A stretch of 64,000 bases of DNA from Bacteroidales bacterium (GTDB lineage: Bacteria > Bacteroidota > Bacteroidia > Bacteroidales > PXBB01), in NCBI GenBank assembly GCA_028698995.1, contig JAQVVM010000005.1, positions 45,204 to 109,203 of the forward strand. The letters run 5' to 3'. Shown here in pieces: positions 55,376 to 63,641 of the stretch. The position numbers were made by a program, and so were the translations under genes. The notes under the pieces were generated by a model. It saw only the letters and a list, made by a program, of their open reading frames with translations, searched no databases and was not told where the DNA came from. The number at the start of each line of letters is the position of its first letter. The stretch's first letter is position 1.

Positions 55376-55610
55376 AAAAGCAATAGCGGCATTTTTCTTA
55401 TGCTTTTTATTTCTCCAACAAATAAAAGCACAGCCACCTTGCCCACCATTTAGCCCATGTTGGTGTAAGGATAAGCCTAACCATCCTAGATGCAAACCTA
55501 CAGGAGTTTCAATAGATAGTCATTTATGGCTGTTAGTTGCTGCCGGAGGATATTTAGCATTAAAATACAGAAAAAGAATAGTCATTAATAAAGTAAAAAA
55601 TGAAATATAG
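55368..55610 (+). CDS. small exported protein with PID-CTERM-like tail
   Basis: 80 aa from MNKKAIAAFFLCFLFLQQIK (signal peptide ending AxA-like at KAQ). The middle is Pro/Cys-rich (PPCPPFSPCWCKDKPNHPRC). The end has SIDSHLWLLVAAGGYLALKY then RKR: a short hydrophobic segment after S-I-D, close to the PID-CTERM sorting motif of Bacteroidota. A longer start (55353) overlaps the previous gene. Confidence 0.6.
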   Translation: MNKKAIAAFFLCFLFLQQIKAQPPCPPFSPCWCKDKPNHPRCKPTGVSIDSHLWLLVAAGGYLALKYRKRIVINKVKNEI

Positions 55611-56325
55611 GGTAGGTAAATCAAATAAAAAAGCACTGCTAAAAGAAGAATCAGGACATGAAATAGCTCTTTTTCAAAGTGAATTTTTAGCCAACAGGTG
55701 TGCAGAGTTATTAAACCAACATTCCGTTAATAGTTCTTTACGGATGTATAGTGGCATAATGGCTTATTACATAAAAAGGACAAAATTTGGTGATTTTGTT
55801 ATTTCCGATTATAAAGGATGTAAAGTGGCAGATATTAGGAGAGAACATCAACTACTTGCACACGAAATACAACGTGTACTTTCTTACGATATTATATCTA
55901 AACTAAGTGTGGCAGAAATAAAAAAAGTAATAACCGTAAAAACCAAATACAAAATAAAAGCAATTAGCCAATTTAACGGAGAGGAAACTTATAAGCTATA
56001 TAAAGATACGTTATTTGATTATTTTGCTCCTAAAATAATTTTTACAGCGACTATATTTTCTTCATTAGTATTACTATTTATTTATTTATATGGAACAAGT
56101 ATGTTGGAATTGAAAATTGTGTTCTCGATAGGTGTTGCTGGATTTTGGACCACATCCTTAAACTTTATACGTTACAGATATGAAGAACAAACCCTCCCAA
56201 CAGAATGTACTTACGATAAACAAAAATTGAATGCCCACATAGAAATGCTAAAACAACGTATTGTAAAAAATAAACTAAAAAAATTATTACTAAGCAAAAC
56301 CGTAACCAAAGAAATTGAATTATAA
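55600..56325 (+). CDS. membrane protein, 241 aa
   Basis: Soluble N-terminal 140 residues (SGHEIALFQSEFLANRCAEL, GDFVISDYKGCKVADIRREH), two membrane spans (145-165, 170-190) and a basic C-terminal coiled coil. Overlaps the preceding gene by 11 bases. Family unknown. Confidence 0.6.
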   Translation: MKYRVGKSNKKALLKEESGHEIALFQSEFLANRCAELLNQHSVNSSLRMYSGIMAYYIKRTKFGDFVISDYKGCKVADIRREHQLLAHEIQRVLSYDIISKLSVAEIKKVITVKTKYKIKAISQFNGEETYKLYKDTLFDYFAPKIIFTATIFSSLVLLFIYLYGTSMLELKIVFSIGVAGFWTTSLNFIRYRYEEQTLPTECTYDKQKLNAHIEMLKQRIVKNKLKKLLLSKTVTKEIEL

Positions 56326-56472
56326 AAATGGAAAAATATAAAACTATCAGAATACGAAAATATAGAGCCAATTTAACTCCGCATTGCAGATTTAGAACTG
56401 AAGACTTCAACCTGCGTATTTGCGTCTTTGCGAGAAACTAAACTCTTAACCTTTTAAACTCATAACCTAACC

Positions 56473-57198
56473 CTACTTATTCTCCACACCTTCCCAACTT
56501 CTATTATCATGATGGCACAATATAGAACTATCTACATATTGCTTTATTCCTTTCATAGCTAGATCAGCAGCAAAAAAAGTGTCAGGGTGAGCATCAATAG
56601 CAGGATCAAACTTAAACTCAATCTGTTTTAAAATATCTCGGTGTATAAGTGTCATTCCTAATCCGGCAGCATGTACTTCGTGTAATTTGCCGTCCATGTA
56701 CTTTCCGTCTGCACCGGCAGTCATATTTATGGTTTTTGGCTCCACCACTCCCATTTCCCTTTCTTGAATCATTAAGTGAGAATTTTCTCCTAATCCTATA
56801 TGATAGCAAGCAGAAATAACAGGTAATTGGTGTGATAACAATCTTTCTATTACATCCATAGGGGGTATTAAATCACTTTCAAAAACCAATAACCAATCAT
56901 ACCCTTTGTCTAAAGCAGTAGTTCTAAGGTATTCCATGCTTTCTGCTAAAACCTGCCTAGTGCTTTTATTTTTTCTTTTAATATGTACAGCATCCACTCC
57001 CATTCTCTGAATTAATTTTGCATTTTTATTCCTAATACTATTATCTACTACCAACACATTTTTGTTTTTATAGCTAAGGCTCTTTACTGAATTTATATAG
57101 TTGTTAAGGCAATAGTTCTTTACATCAGCATGAGGAGTTCCTACTAAAACTTTAAAGTTTTTTAAATTTCTGTATTCAGATTGCATTTTTTTGATCAT
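56473..57198 (-). CDS. family 2-like glycosyltransferase
   Basis: 241 aa from MIKKMQSEYRNLKNFKVLVG (a later Met at 57186 is possible; the frame upstream lies in the IS end). VLVGTPHADVKNYCL, NVLVVDNSI, DWLLVFESDLIPP (DxD-like Glu-Ser-Asp), MTAGADGKYMDGKLHEVHAA and HPDTFFAADLA, CHHDNRSW give a GT2-type fold. The IS insertion lies only ~40 bp upstream and may have removed its promoter. Confidence 0.75.
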   Translation of the reverse strand: MIKKMQSEYRNLKNFKVLVGTPHADVKNYCLNNYINSVKSLSYKNKNVLVVDNSIRNKNAKLIQRMGVDAVHIKRKNKSTRQVLAESMEYLRTTALDKGYDWLLVFESDLIPPMDVIERLLSHQLPVISACYHIGLGENSHLMIQEREMGVVEPKTINMTAGADGKYMDGKLHEVHAAGLGMTLIHRDILKQIEFKFDPAIDAHPDTFFAADLAMKGIKQYVDSSILCHHDNRSWEGVENK

Positions 57199-57239
57199 AA
57201 TTCTGCTTATTAGTAAGTTTTTTATAATAAAGAACAAAG

Positions 57240-58545
57240 GTAGTGAACTACCCACCCACGCCAAAGGCGATGGGGTGGGCTTCAGGAGTCAACACTTTGA
57301 CTAACGTCAACAGTTCGTCCTGATTTTTCCTATCCGTTCCAGATAAGATATTTTTTAATGCAAAAGATTTAATATTTATGGCAGCATTTACATCTCTCGA
57401 AACTAATTCACCACACTTAGGGCAAACCCATTCCCTATCAGATAGAGTTAGGTCTTTGTTTATGTATCCACAATTTGCGTGTAATTTTGATGATGGCTCA
57501 AACCTGCCAATTTTCAGAATGTTTTTGCCATACCATTCTGCTTTGTACTCCAACATAGTTACAAAAGTTGACCATCCCGCATCGCTTATTGCTTGTGCAA
57601 GGTTGTGGTTTTTAACCATATTAGAAACCGCTAAATCTTCAATAGCTAAACTATCGTGGTTCTTGATTAGTTCACTTGAAGTTTTGTGTAGAAAGTCTTT
57701 GCGTTGGTTAGATACTTTTTCGTGGAGTATTGCTAACCTTTGTTTTGTTCTTTTCCCTTTGTACTTAGAATATTTGCGTTGTACATATTTTAATCTACTT
57801 TGTGCTTTACGAAGGAAATTAGGGTTATCAAATTCTTGCCCATCAGATGAAACGATATATGTTTTCAGCCCTAAATCAATTCCAACCGTTGTGTTTTCTT
57901 TAATTTTTGCTTTTGGTTTTATTGTTTCTCCTGTTTCACAAAGTATGGAAACAAAGTATTTACCTGTTGGTGTCTTACTTATGGTAGCCTGCCTTATTTC
58001 TCCTTTAATCGGGCGATGCAGAACAATATCAATACCTTTCTTGAATTTTGGAATAATTAACTTGCCATTTTCTAAAAGAACATTTTGTGGTATATTAAAA
58101 CTACCCCCGTTTGATTTCTTTTTGAATTTTGGAAAACTATTTTGCCCTTTAAAAAAGGCGGTGTATGCCTTATCCAAGTTAGTTATGGATTGTTGTAATG
58201 ATTGGCTGTTTATTTCTTTAAGCCATTCGCATTCAGTTTTAAGGTCTTTTAGTTGGCTATGTAAGGCAAAACAACTTAAATTAACCTTATTACCAGCCCA
58301 AGCCATTTGCTTACACTCTAAAGCAAGATTATACACAAAACGACATGCCCCAATATGCTTATTAAGCAGAATGGACTGTTCCTTTGTTGGATTAATTTTG
58401 TATCGGAAGGCTTTTAGCATAGGACAAATATACAAAAATTTAAAGAAACAACAAGACTTATTTAAAATAATTATTAACTTTATATTGGGTCGCTTTCATC
58501 CCACCCACAGCAAAGCTGATGAGTGGGCTTTTCGCTCCCCATTGT
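57240..58545 (-). mobile_element. IS200/IS605-type element carrying TnpB only
   Basis: The tnpB-like gene is framed by subterminal hairpins: CCCACCCACGCC...GGGGTGGGC at ~57250-57280 (right end) and CCCACCCACAGC...GAGTGGGC at ~58500-58528 (left end). No tnpA is present, so it is a non-autonomous IS1341-like form needing a Y1 transposase in trans. The right end, overlapping the gene's 3' end, is where the guide (omega) RNA would be made. Confidence 0.75.
57248..58420 (-). CDS. tnpB: TnpB RNA-guided nuclease
   Basis: 390 aa from MLKAFRYKINPTKEQ (five residues further upstream are possible). RuvC catalytic residues: Asp in VGIDLGLK, Glu in LAIEDLAVS, Asp in SRDVNAAINI, all present. The zinc finger is altered: the first pair reads HANCG where CxxCG is usual, and the second is CPKCG. 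His may substitute as zinc ligand. TnpB cuts DNA guided by omega RNA next to a transposon-associated motif and keeps the element at its donor site. Length is normal for the family. Confidence 0.88.
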   Translation of the reverse strand: MLKAFRYKINPTKEQSILLNKHIGACRFVYNLALECKQMAWAGNKVNLSCFALHSQLKDLKTECEWLKEINSQSLQQSITNLDKAYTAFFKGQNSFPKFKKKSNGGSFNIPQNVLLENGKLIIPKFKKGIDIVLHRPIKGEIRQATISKTPTGKYFVSILCETGETIKPKAKIKENTTVGIDLGLKTYIVSSDGQEFDNPNFLRKAQSRLKYVQRKYSKYKGKRTKQRLAILHEKVSNQRKDFLHKTSSELIKNHDSLAIEDLAVSNMVKNHNLAQAISDAGWSTFVTMLEYKAEWYGKNILKIGRFEPSSKLHANCGYINKDLTLSDREWVCPKCGELVSRDVNAAINIKSFALKNILSGTDRKNQDELLTLVKVLTPEAHPIAFGVGG

Positions 58546-58672
58546 AAAAAAAATCATTTACAAACAAAAAAGCTGCTTAAAAGCACAAATAATAAGGAGA
58601 AAAACAATTTTCATTTACATAAGTTACAAGGTGTGTAAATGATTTCTATTTACAAACATTAAAAAACAAATC
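58546..58672 (+). other. intergenic region before the virion module
   Basis: A/T-rich, with TTTACA/TGTAAAT inverted bits (TTTACATAAG...GTGTGTAAATG) at ~58613-58640. No gene seen. Confidence 0.4.
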
Positions 58673-58680
58673 TAACTTTG
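58673..58680 (+). promoter_or_regulatory. -7 box of the probable virion operon
   Basis: TAACTTTG, 41 bp before the start at 58722. No clear -33 TTG is seen, so activation may be needed. Confidence 0.55.
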
Positions 58681-58721
58681 TAGGAACTAATTCGATTTAT
58701 TAACCAAAAAAACCAAACATT

Positions 58722-58817
58722 ATGACAAAAGAATCTTGGATTTTACTTGGTAGTACATTTTTAGTAGTAATTGCTGCTAATATTGTTACCAAAAAATTTA
58801 TTGAGCCTAATATGTAA
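58722..58817 (+). CDS. small membrane protein, 31 aa, probable virion component
   Basis: MTKESWILLGSTFLVVIAAN then IVTKKFIEPNM: a single membrane span (7-22) with short ends. First gene of the module, directly upstream of the candidate capsid gene. Tiny membrane proteins of this type occur in membrane-containing phages. Confidence 0.55.
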   Translation: MTKESWILLGSTFLVVIAANIVTKKFIEPNM

Positions 58818-58896
58818 TCTCAGATTATTTATAGGCTAAAAAACTATTTATTAACATTTTTGGGCAAAAACGTCCATAATTAAAAACAAAAACAAA

Positions 58897-59631
58897 ATGA
58901 AAAAATTAAACATTAACGACTACTTAAACCAAGTAGATCAAAACTTTTCAGGAATGACTGGAAGAAATGATTGGGATGATTTATCTGGAAGCAGAAATGC
59001 AAATCGAGACCTTTATTTTTCTGGTGCAAATGGAACTGTAACTGGTGAATTTCCAGCAGAAAGCACTCCATCTCCTTATCGTGTAACAATAGTTAACTCT
59101 ACAGGGGGAACTTTAACAGCAGTTATGTTCGGAAGAAACAGATATGCTGGTTCTACTAACTACGGTTCTGCTGCTGGTTTAGTATTAACTACCGGTATTG
59201 GAGATGTAACTTACTATGAGTTGTTACAACAATCAGCTTCTCAGCCATTTGAAACATCTTTAATTAGAATTAACTCTTCAAACACTTCTCAGGTAACTGA
59301 AATCTTGAATGTAACTGCTAGAGACGCAAACGGAAAAAGCTGTACGGATCCTGTGGCACCACTAGATTATTTTAGTGCGGTACAATATCAAAATGGTATT
59401 GTTGATGTGCCTTACAGAGTAACTATTGATGGTAATGCTTATATTACTACTGATATTTTAGCTAACACTACTGTAAAATACACATTCTTCCCAGCTTCTA
59501 AAGTAAACACTACAAGAGCATTGCCAGGTTATAATGGAAACCCATTAAAAGACTATGCTGCTCCTGCTGTGCCTATTTTGTCAACTTCAAGACCAGCGTC
59601 TTACCCAGCTAACAGAAGTTTAGGAATGTAA
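58897..59631 (+). CDS. candidate major capsid protein, 244 aa
   Basis: Soluble, rich in Thr, Ser, Asn, Tyr and Gly, low in Lys and nearly free of Cys, with many short beta-strand patterns (YRVTIVNSTGGTLTAVMFG, YRVTIDGNAYITTDILAN, VKYTFFPASKV), the composition of a beta-barrel capsid protein. It has its own leader and is followed by a strong terminator (59683-59720), as expected for a highly expressed gene, with genes of membrane-anchored proteins downstream. Its codons are less A-biased than those of its neighbours. No sequence family is recognised, so capsid identity is inference. Confidence 0.55.
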   Translation: MKKLNINDYLNQVDQNFSGMTGRNDWDDLSGSRNANRDLYFSGANGTVTGEFPAESTPSPYRVTIVNSTGGTLTAVMFGRNRYAGSTNYGSAAGLVLTTGIGDVTYYELLQQSASQPFETSLIRINSSNTSQVTEILNVTARDANGKSCTDPVAPLDYFSAVQYQNGIVDVPYRVTIDGNAYITTDILANTTVKYTFFPASKVNTTRALPGYNGNPLKDYAAPAVPILSTSRPASYPANRSLGM

Positions 59632-59682
59632 TATTAATCAGGAAAATAAATCGAATCAACAAAACTAACATAGATTAATAAT

Positions 59683-59720
59683 AAAAAAGGCAAGTGCGTA
59701 TAATTCGCCTTGCCTTTTTT
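59683..59720 (+). terminator. intrinsic terminator after the candidate capsid gene
   Basis: AAAAAAGGCAAG/CTTGCCTTTTTT, 12-bp stem with 14-nt loop. Partial read-through would set lower expression for the anchored proteins downstream. Confidence 0.85.
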
Positions 59721-59735
59721 AATAAAAAATTAACC

Positions 59736-60266
59736 ATGAAACGAATACCATTATACGCCTATGTTGCCCAAAACAACCCACAAGGTGCTGCTCAAGTAAT
59801 AACATCTTTTGGCTTTGAGAAACCAAATAATATTGACGAATGTATTAGAGGGTTGAAATACATAATGGCATCACAAGGAGAGTCTGGTTTTATAGAAATT
59901 GCTAAACAACATCCAGATAGAAGGTTGATTTTAGATGCAGAAGAAATTATAAACCCAAAAATTGAATTAGCAGAAAAAAAATCTAATACTTGTGGATGTT
60001 CTTCTAAGTTTTCTGGAATGGACGGACAACAAAACAACTCAATAGAACCAACTAAAGAAACTATTAGATTTGTAACACCCGAAGATTTGAAAAAATGGGA
60101 AACAGAAAAGAAGGTAGAGGAGATGGAAAAGAAAATTACTAAAGAAGATATTTCTAATGAGGTAAAAAAAGTGTTAAATCAATCTAACAACTTTATCACT
60201 CAAAACTTGCCAACATTGGCAATTATTGGTGTAGGAATTTTCTTATACACACAAATTAAAAAATAA
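59736..60266 (+). CDS. probable virion protein with C-terminal membrane anchor, 176 aa
   Basis: Start MKRIPLYAYVAQNNPQGAAQ after the terminator. N-terminal folded part, CGCSSKFSGMDG linker (~88-99), charged helix (~110-145), membrane span (~155-173), tail TQIKK. The FSGM phrase also occurs in the candidate capsid N-terminus (NFSGMTG). Confidence 0.6.
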   Translation: MKRIPLYAYVAQNNPQGAAQVITSFGFEKPNNIDECIRGLKYIMASQGESGFIEIAKQHPDRRLILDAEEIINPKIELAEKKSNTCGCSSKFSGMDGQQNNSIEPTKETIRFVTPEDLKKWETEKKVEEMEKKITKEDISNEVKKVLNQSNNFITQNLPTLAIIGVGIFLYTQIKK

Positions 60267-60285
60267 CAATTAGTAATTAGTAACA

Positions 60286-61044
60286 ATGCTATACTTGAAA
60301 CACGATTTTTATAGTAACTTTTCTAGCGGAGTAGATGCCGGGAATAATGATTTAATAATAGATTTAATCGTTAACGAAACTACGGAATTAATAATACACA
60401 AAAGAGATGAGTTATTTGATTTATTAAAAATAACAGGCATAGATTTAAAACCAACAGTTACAGATGAAAAAGTAATTGATAGCATTGCAAATGCTATTCC
60501 TGAAAATGTAAAATTAGCAAAGGGATTAGCATTTATGATTTATGAAAACAATACTGAAAACGACAGCGGAGATAAGGGGGTGCCAAAAAATAGTGTTACC
60601 ACTAAAAAAATTGAAATGATAGCAAGTGGTATTATAGGTATTGGAGATAGTTTTCAATACAAACCACAACTAAAAAAGAACTTTAAAAATGAATTGCTTA
60701 ACAAAATAGAAGTTAAAGCAAAAGCAGTAGGAGATAGAAAAATAAAAATAAGAAATAGCAATAATGGAGTTTATTGGTTTTTAGGTATAGCAGTAGTAGT
60801 TACAGCGGTAGGAATATACTTGTTTAATAAGTATAAAGACAAACTGATAATAGAAAAAGAAGCACCCAAACTAGAGGGTGGAGGAGAAATGTCCATACCA
60901 GAAGCAATAAACCCTACTCCTAATGAATTAGGAACAACCACTACCACCACAACAGAAGTAGTAACAAACGCACAACCAACACCCCAAATGGGTGAAAACA
61001 TAAATGAATTTGCAAACATACCCGAACAAGCGGTAATAGTTTAA
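60286..61044 (+). CDS. probable virion protein with internal membrane span, 252 aa
   Basis: N-terminal ~150 residues soluble (FYSNFSSGVDAGNNDLIIDL), span 162-180, then a Pro/Thr-rich 70-residue tail (TTTTTTEVVTNAQPTPQ). Transcribed with its neighbours. Family unknown. Confidence 0.6.
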   Translation: MLYLKHDFYSNFSSGVDAGNNDLIIDLIVNETTELIIHKRDELFDLLKITGIDLKPTVTDEKVIDSIANAIPENVKLAKGLAFMIYENNTENDSGDKGVPKNSVTTKKIEMIASGIIGIGDSFQYKPQLKKNFKNELLNKIEVKAKAVGDRKIKIRNSNNGVYWFLGIAVVVTAVGIYLFNKYKDKLIIEKEAPKLEGGGEMSIPEAINPTPNELGTTTTTTTEVVTNAQPTPQMGENINEFANIPEQAVIV

Positions 61045-61087
61045 TGAATAAAAAAAGTCAGAAGTCAGAACGAGAAACAAAAAAAAA

Positions 61088-61117
61088 TCTGTGATAATCA
61101 GCGTTATCTGTGGGCTG
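61088..61117 (+). repeat. dispersed repeat ATCTGTGATAATCAGCGTTATC
   Basis: Third copy of the family at 18318 and 21591, with three base changes. Confidence 0.7.
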
Positions 61118-61129
61118 CAAATAAACAAA

Positions 61130-61363
61130 ATGGCAAAAAAGAAAAATAAAGAGAAAGAACAAAAAGCCAACAACTACAAAGGTGGTGGTGCAATAGCCGG
61201 AGGAATAGCAGGTATTATAATAGCCGGCTATATGCGAAAAAACATGATTTGGGGAGCTTTTATAGGAATATTAGCCGGAGGTTACATTTCTCATCTAGCA
61301 TTTAAAGCAGAAAAACCAAAACTAATTAGCATAAAAAAAACTGATGAAGATGAATCAATATAG
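61130..61363 (+). CDS. small two-pass, glycine-rich membrane protein
   Basis: 77 aa from MAKKKNKEKEQKANNYKGGG. GxxxG-rich spans (19-33, 38-55: AIAGGIAGIIIAGYM, WGAFIGILAGGYIS). Overlaps the next start by 20 bases. Resembles glycine-zipper membrane proteins. Likely part of a virion membrane or DNA-delivery device. Confidence 0.6.
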   Translation: MAKKKNKEKEQKANNYKGGGAIAGGIAGIIIAGYMRKNMIWGAFIGILAGGYISHLAFKAEKPKLISIKKTDEDESI

Positions 61364-62018
61364 AAAAATAAACGATTCTGCTAAAGCATATAATTTTATT
61401 AATGCCAAATTAGCATTGCCAACAAACCAACCTAAAATAACCAATTTATTTAACGGAAAGTTAGTTTTTTTAGGGTTTAAAAATTATGGATTTCAACCCA
61501 TGATTAAAGTATTGGGAACTGGTAATGAAGAATATTTCTTTTTTCCAAAAGACGTAGAACAAATAAGAGCAGCTACCAATTACAATAGAGCCATAGTGCC
61601 ATTACCAAAGATTACCAACGCATCTCCAAACGGAGGTACAGATATGCAAGATTTTAGAAGTACTTATACTCAGTTTTCTAACGCTACAGGAGAATTTAGT
61701 CAGCCGGAAGTTCAAAATGCCTACCAAAACTCAGGGTCTAAAATGAGTTTTAACGAGTGGATACAATCAGAACAAGGTAAGCAAATTGTAAACGATTCTT
61801 TATCGTTGGCTTTTCAATTAATAAATAAAAACAAATCAGCAAACAATCAAGAAACATCTTATCAAAATGATGAAGAGAAAAATAAACCAGAAAAAGAATT
61901 TACCATATTAAAAATGCACCCACTAACATTTACTATTGTATCATTATCTACTGCCGTAATAGGAATTATAGCATTTTCATATTTTTCAAAAAATAAAACA
62001 AGTAAACCTATAAAATAG
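61344..62018 (+). CDS. probable virion protein with C-terminal anchor, 224 aa
   Basis: Start MKMNQYRKINDSAKAYNFIN (61350 equally possible). C-terminus: FTILKMHPLTFTIVSLSTAV ... then KNKTSKPIK. The phrase ILxxxPLxF before the span recurs in the proteins at 62502 and 63070. Soluble part has GNEEYFFFPKDVEQIRAATN. Confidence 0.6.
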   Translation: MKMNQYRKINDSAKAYNFINAKLALPTNQPKITNLFNGKLVFLGFKNYGFQPMIKVLGTGNEEYFFFPKDVEQIRAATNYNRAIVPLPKITNASPNGGTDMQDFRSTYTQFSNATGEFSQPEVQNAYQNSGSKMSFNEWIQSEQGKQIVNDSLSLAFQLINKNKSANNQETSYQNDEEKNKPEKEFTILKMHPLTFTIVSLSTAVIGIIAFSYFSKNKTSKPIK

Positions 62019-62089
62019 AAACCAACTTCGGACTTTTTAAAACAGAGTCTTTGCGAGAACATCAAACATCAAACTTTAAACCTAAAACC

Positions 62090-62422
62090 ATGACTACACA
62101 AACACAAAATGAAATTGACATAGTAACTGCTCCAGAAAAAGCAATATTTAAAAAATACGGCTATACTACAGATCAGATGAATAATTTAGACTTCATCCTG
62201 ACTCCTCAAGAAATTAATGATTTACCATCAGAACTAACTACAGCATATAAAAGTTATGTTGATAAAATGGCAAAAATAGGCAAGTCTTTAGATAAAAAAT
62301 CTACTGCTAAGGGATTGTTAGATAATACGTTTGTAGCTTTTGTTACAGGAGTAGTATTAGGATTTGCAGCCGGATATATTTTAAAGACTACCTATAGCAA
62401 CATAGACAAGGCGGTTAAATAA
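62090..62422 (+). CDS. probable virion protein with C-terminal anchor, 110 aa
   Basis: Start MTTQTQNEIDIVTAPEKAIF, following a partial dispersed repeat. Helical body, span ~80-100 (VAFVTGVVLGFAAGYIL), tail NIDKAVK. Confidence 0.6.
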   Translation: MTTQTQNEIDIVTAPEKAIFKKYGYTTDQMNNLDFILTPQEINDLPSELTTAYKSYVDKMAKIGKSLDKKSTAKGLLDNTFVAFVTGVVLGFAAGYILKTTYSNIDKAVK

Positions 62423-62501
62423 AATTTATAAAAAAAGCATTGCGTCTTAGCGTCTTTGAGAGAACATCAAACATCAAACATCAAACTTTAAACCTTAAAC
62501 C

Positions 62502-63002
62502 ATGAACACACAACACACAAAAGCACTTAATTTTTGGAGAGGAAGCCAAAACTATAGCAATTTTACCATTGAAAGAGGTAATACTTTGTCTTCAACTCAA
62601 TTAAATCAGCCACAAACATCTCAATCAAGCGATATGATATTACAAACTGATCCACCAGCAGCATCAACAGCTAATCAAGTAGCAAATAGTAATCAAGATG
62701 TTTTGGGTACACCTCCAACACAAGAAAATTTAGAAACAATGCCATCTACAGATGTTGGAACAAACAATGGGGGAGGGCAAGACTTAAACCTAGGAGCAGG
62801 CAGTTACGGTGGTGGATATGGAGGTGGAGGATTCCCTTCTGAAGAAGAAGATCAAATAGTAGCAGAGGAAGAAATACAATTGCCGGAAAACAAAATATTA
62901 GGACTTAAACCACTGCATTTTTGGGGAGGATTAATATCTGCAAGTGTATTAGGGTATTTACTATTTGGAAGAAAAGGAAAAACAACAAAAACAATTAAAT
63001 AA
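62502..63002 (+). CDS. probable virion protein with Gly-rich linker and C-terminal anchor, 166 aa
   Basis: Gln/Ser/Thr-rich N-terminal two-thirds, GSYGGGYGGGGFP linker (~101-113), acidic stretch, then ILGLKPLHFWGGLISASVLG and LLFGRKGKTTKTIK. Anchor block shared with 63070-63441. Confidence 0.6.
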   Translation: MNTQHTKALNFWRGSQNYSNFTIERGNTLSSTQLNQPQTSQSSDMILQTDPPAASTANQVANSNQDVLGTPPTQENLETMPSTDVGTNNGGGQDLNLGAGSYGGGYGGGGFPSEEEDQIVAEEEIQLPENKILGLKPLHFWGGLISASVLGYLLFGRKGKTTKTIK

Positions 63003-63069
63003 TAGAAAGATGTAAGTTGGTAAAACATCAAACATCAAACATCAAACTTTTAACCTTAAACCAAACACA

Positions 63070-63441
63070 ATGAATTTTAAAAATAGAATTACTTCAGGAG
63101 CAACACAACAAGCAAACGGAATGAGTAGAACTAAATCTAATGTAAATGATGCTGTAGATAAAATTCAGCACGAATCTAAAGACATTATGACACATGAAAT
63201 ATATGCTGGAGCAGATGGAACAACTCAAAATGAAGAAGTAAACACCACTACTGAGATGCAAGTAGAAACAACCGTAAAAGAGGAAGTTACAACAACGCCT
63301 AAAAATGAAGTAACAGAAGGAAAAAGAATATTGGGTATGAAACCACTTCATTTTGGGATAGGAGTAGTGGCAATAAGCATTGTTGGATATTTAATCTACA
63401 AAGATTTTAATAAAAAAGGAGTTGCCAAAGTAATTAAATAA
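63070..63441 (+). CDS. probable virion protein with C-terminal anchor, 123 aa
   Basis: Thr/Val/Glu-rich body (EEVNTTTEMQVETTVKEEVT) and the anchor block ILGMKPLHFGIGVVAISIVG followed by YLIYKDFNKK and a -VIK end. Paralogous at the C-terminus to the protein before it. Confidence 0.6.
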   Translation: MNFKNRITSGATQQANGMSRTKSNVNDAVDKIQHESKDIMTHEIYAGADGTTQNEEVNTTTEMQVETTVKEEVTTTPKNEVTEGKRILGMKPLHFGIGVVAISIVGYLIYKDFNKKGVAKVIK

Positions 63442-63472
63442 AAATAAATAATCAACTAAAAAAAAATAAGCT

Positions 63473-63619
63473 ATGAGCAAGACTTATAAAAAAGTACACG
63501 AAAATAAAAAAGCAGCAGAAAACCATGCTAAAAACATTAAAAAACGTGGTGGTAAAGTTTCTCAATCTGAATTAAAAAGAAAAACAGTATTAGAATATTC
63601 TTTTAACAAAAAGAAGTAA
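63473..63619 (+). CDS. small basic protein, 48 aa
   Basis: MSKTYKKVHENKKAAENHAK, then NIKKRGGKVSQSELKRKTVL. About one third Lys/Arg, no acidic cluster. Could bind packaged DNA as a small virion nucleoprotein; family unknown. Confidence 0.55.
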   Translation: MSKTYKKVHENKKAAENHAKNIKKRGGKVSQSELKRKTVLEYSFNKKK

Positions 63620-63641
63620 AAAATTTTATAGAAAAAAACCA

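Noticed and set aside
57378..58547. Plus-strand ORF of 389 aa
   Set aside because: Full-length shadow of tnpB; biased composition and no domain.
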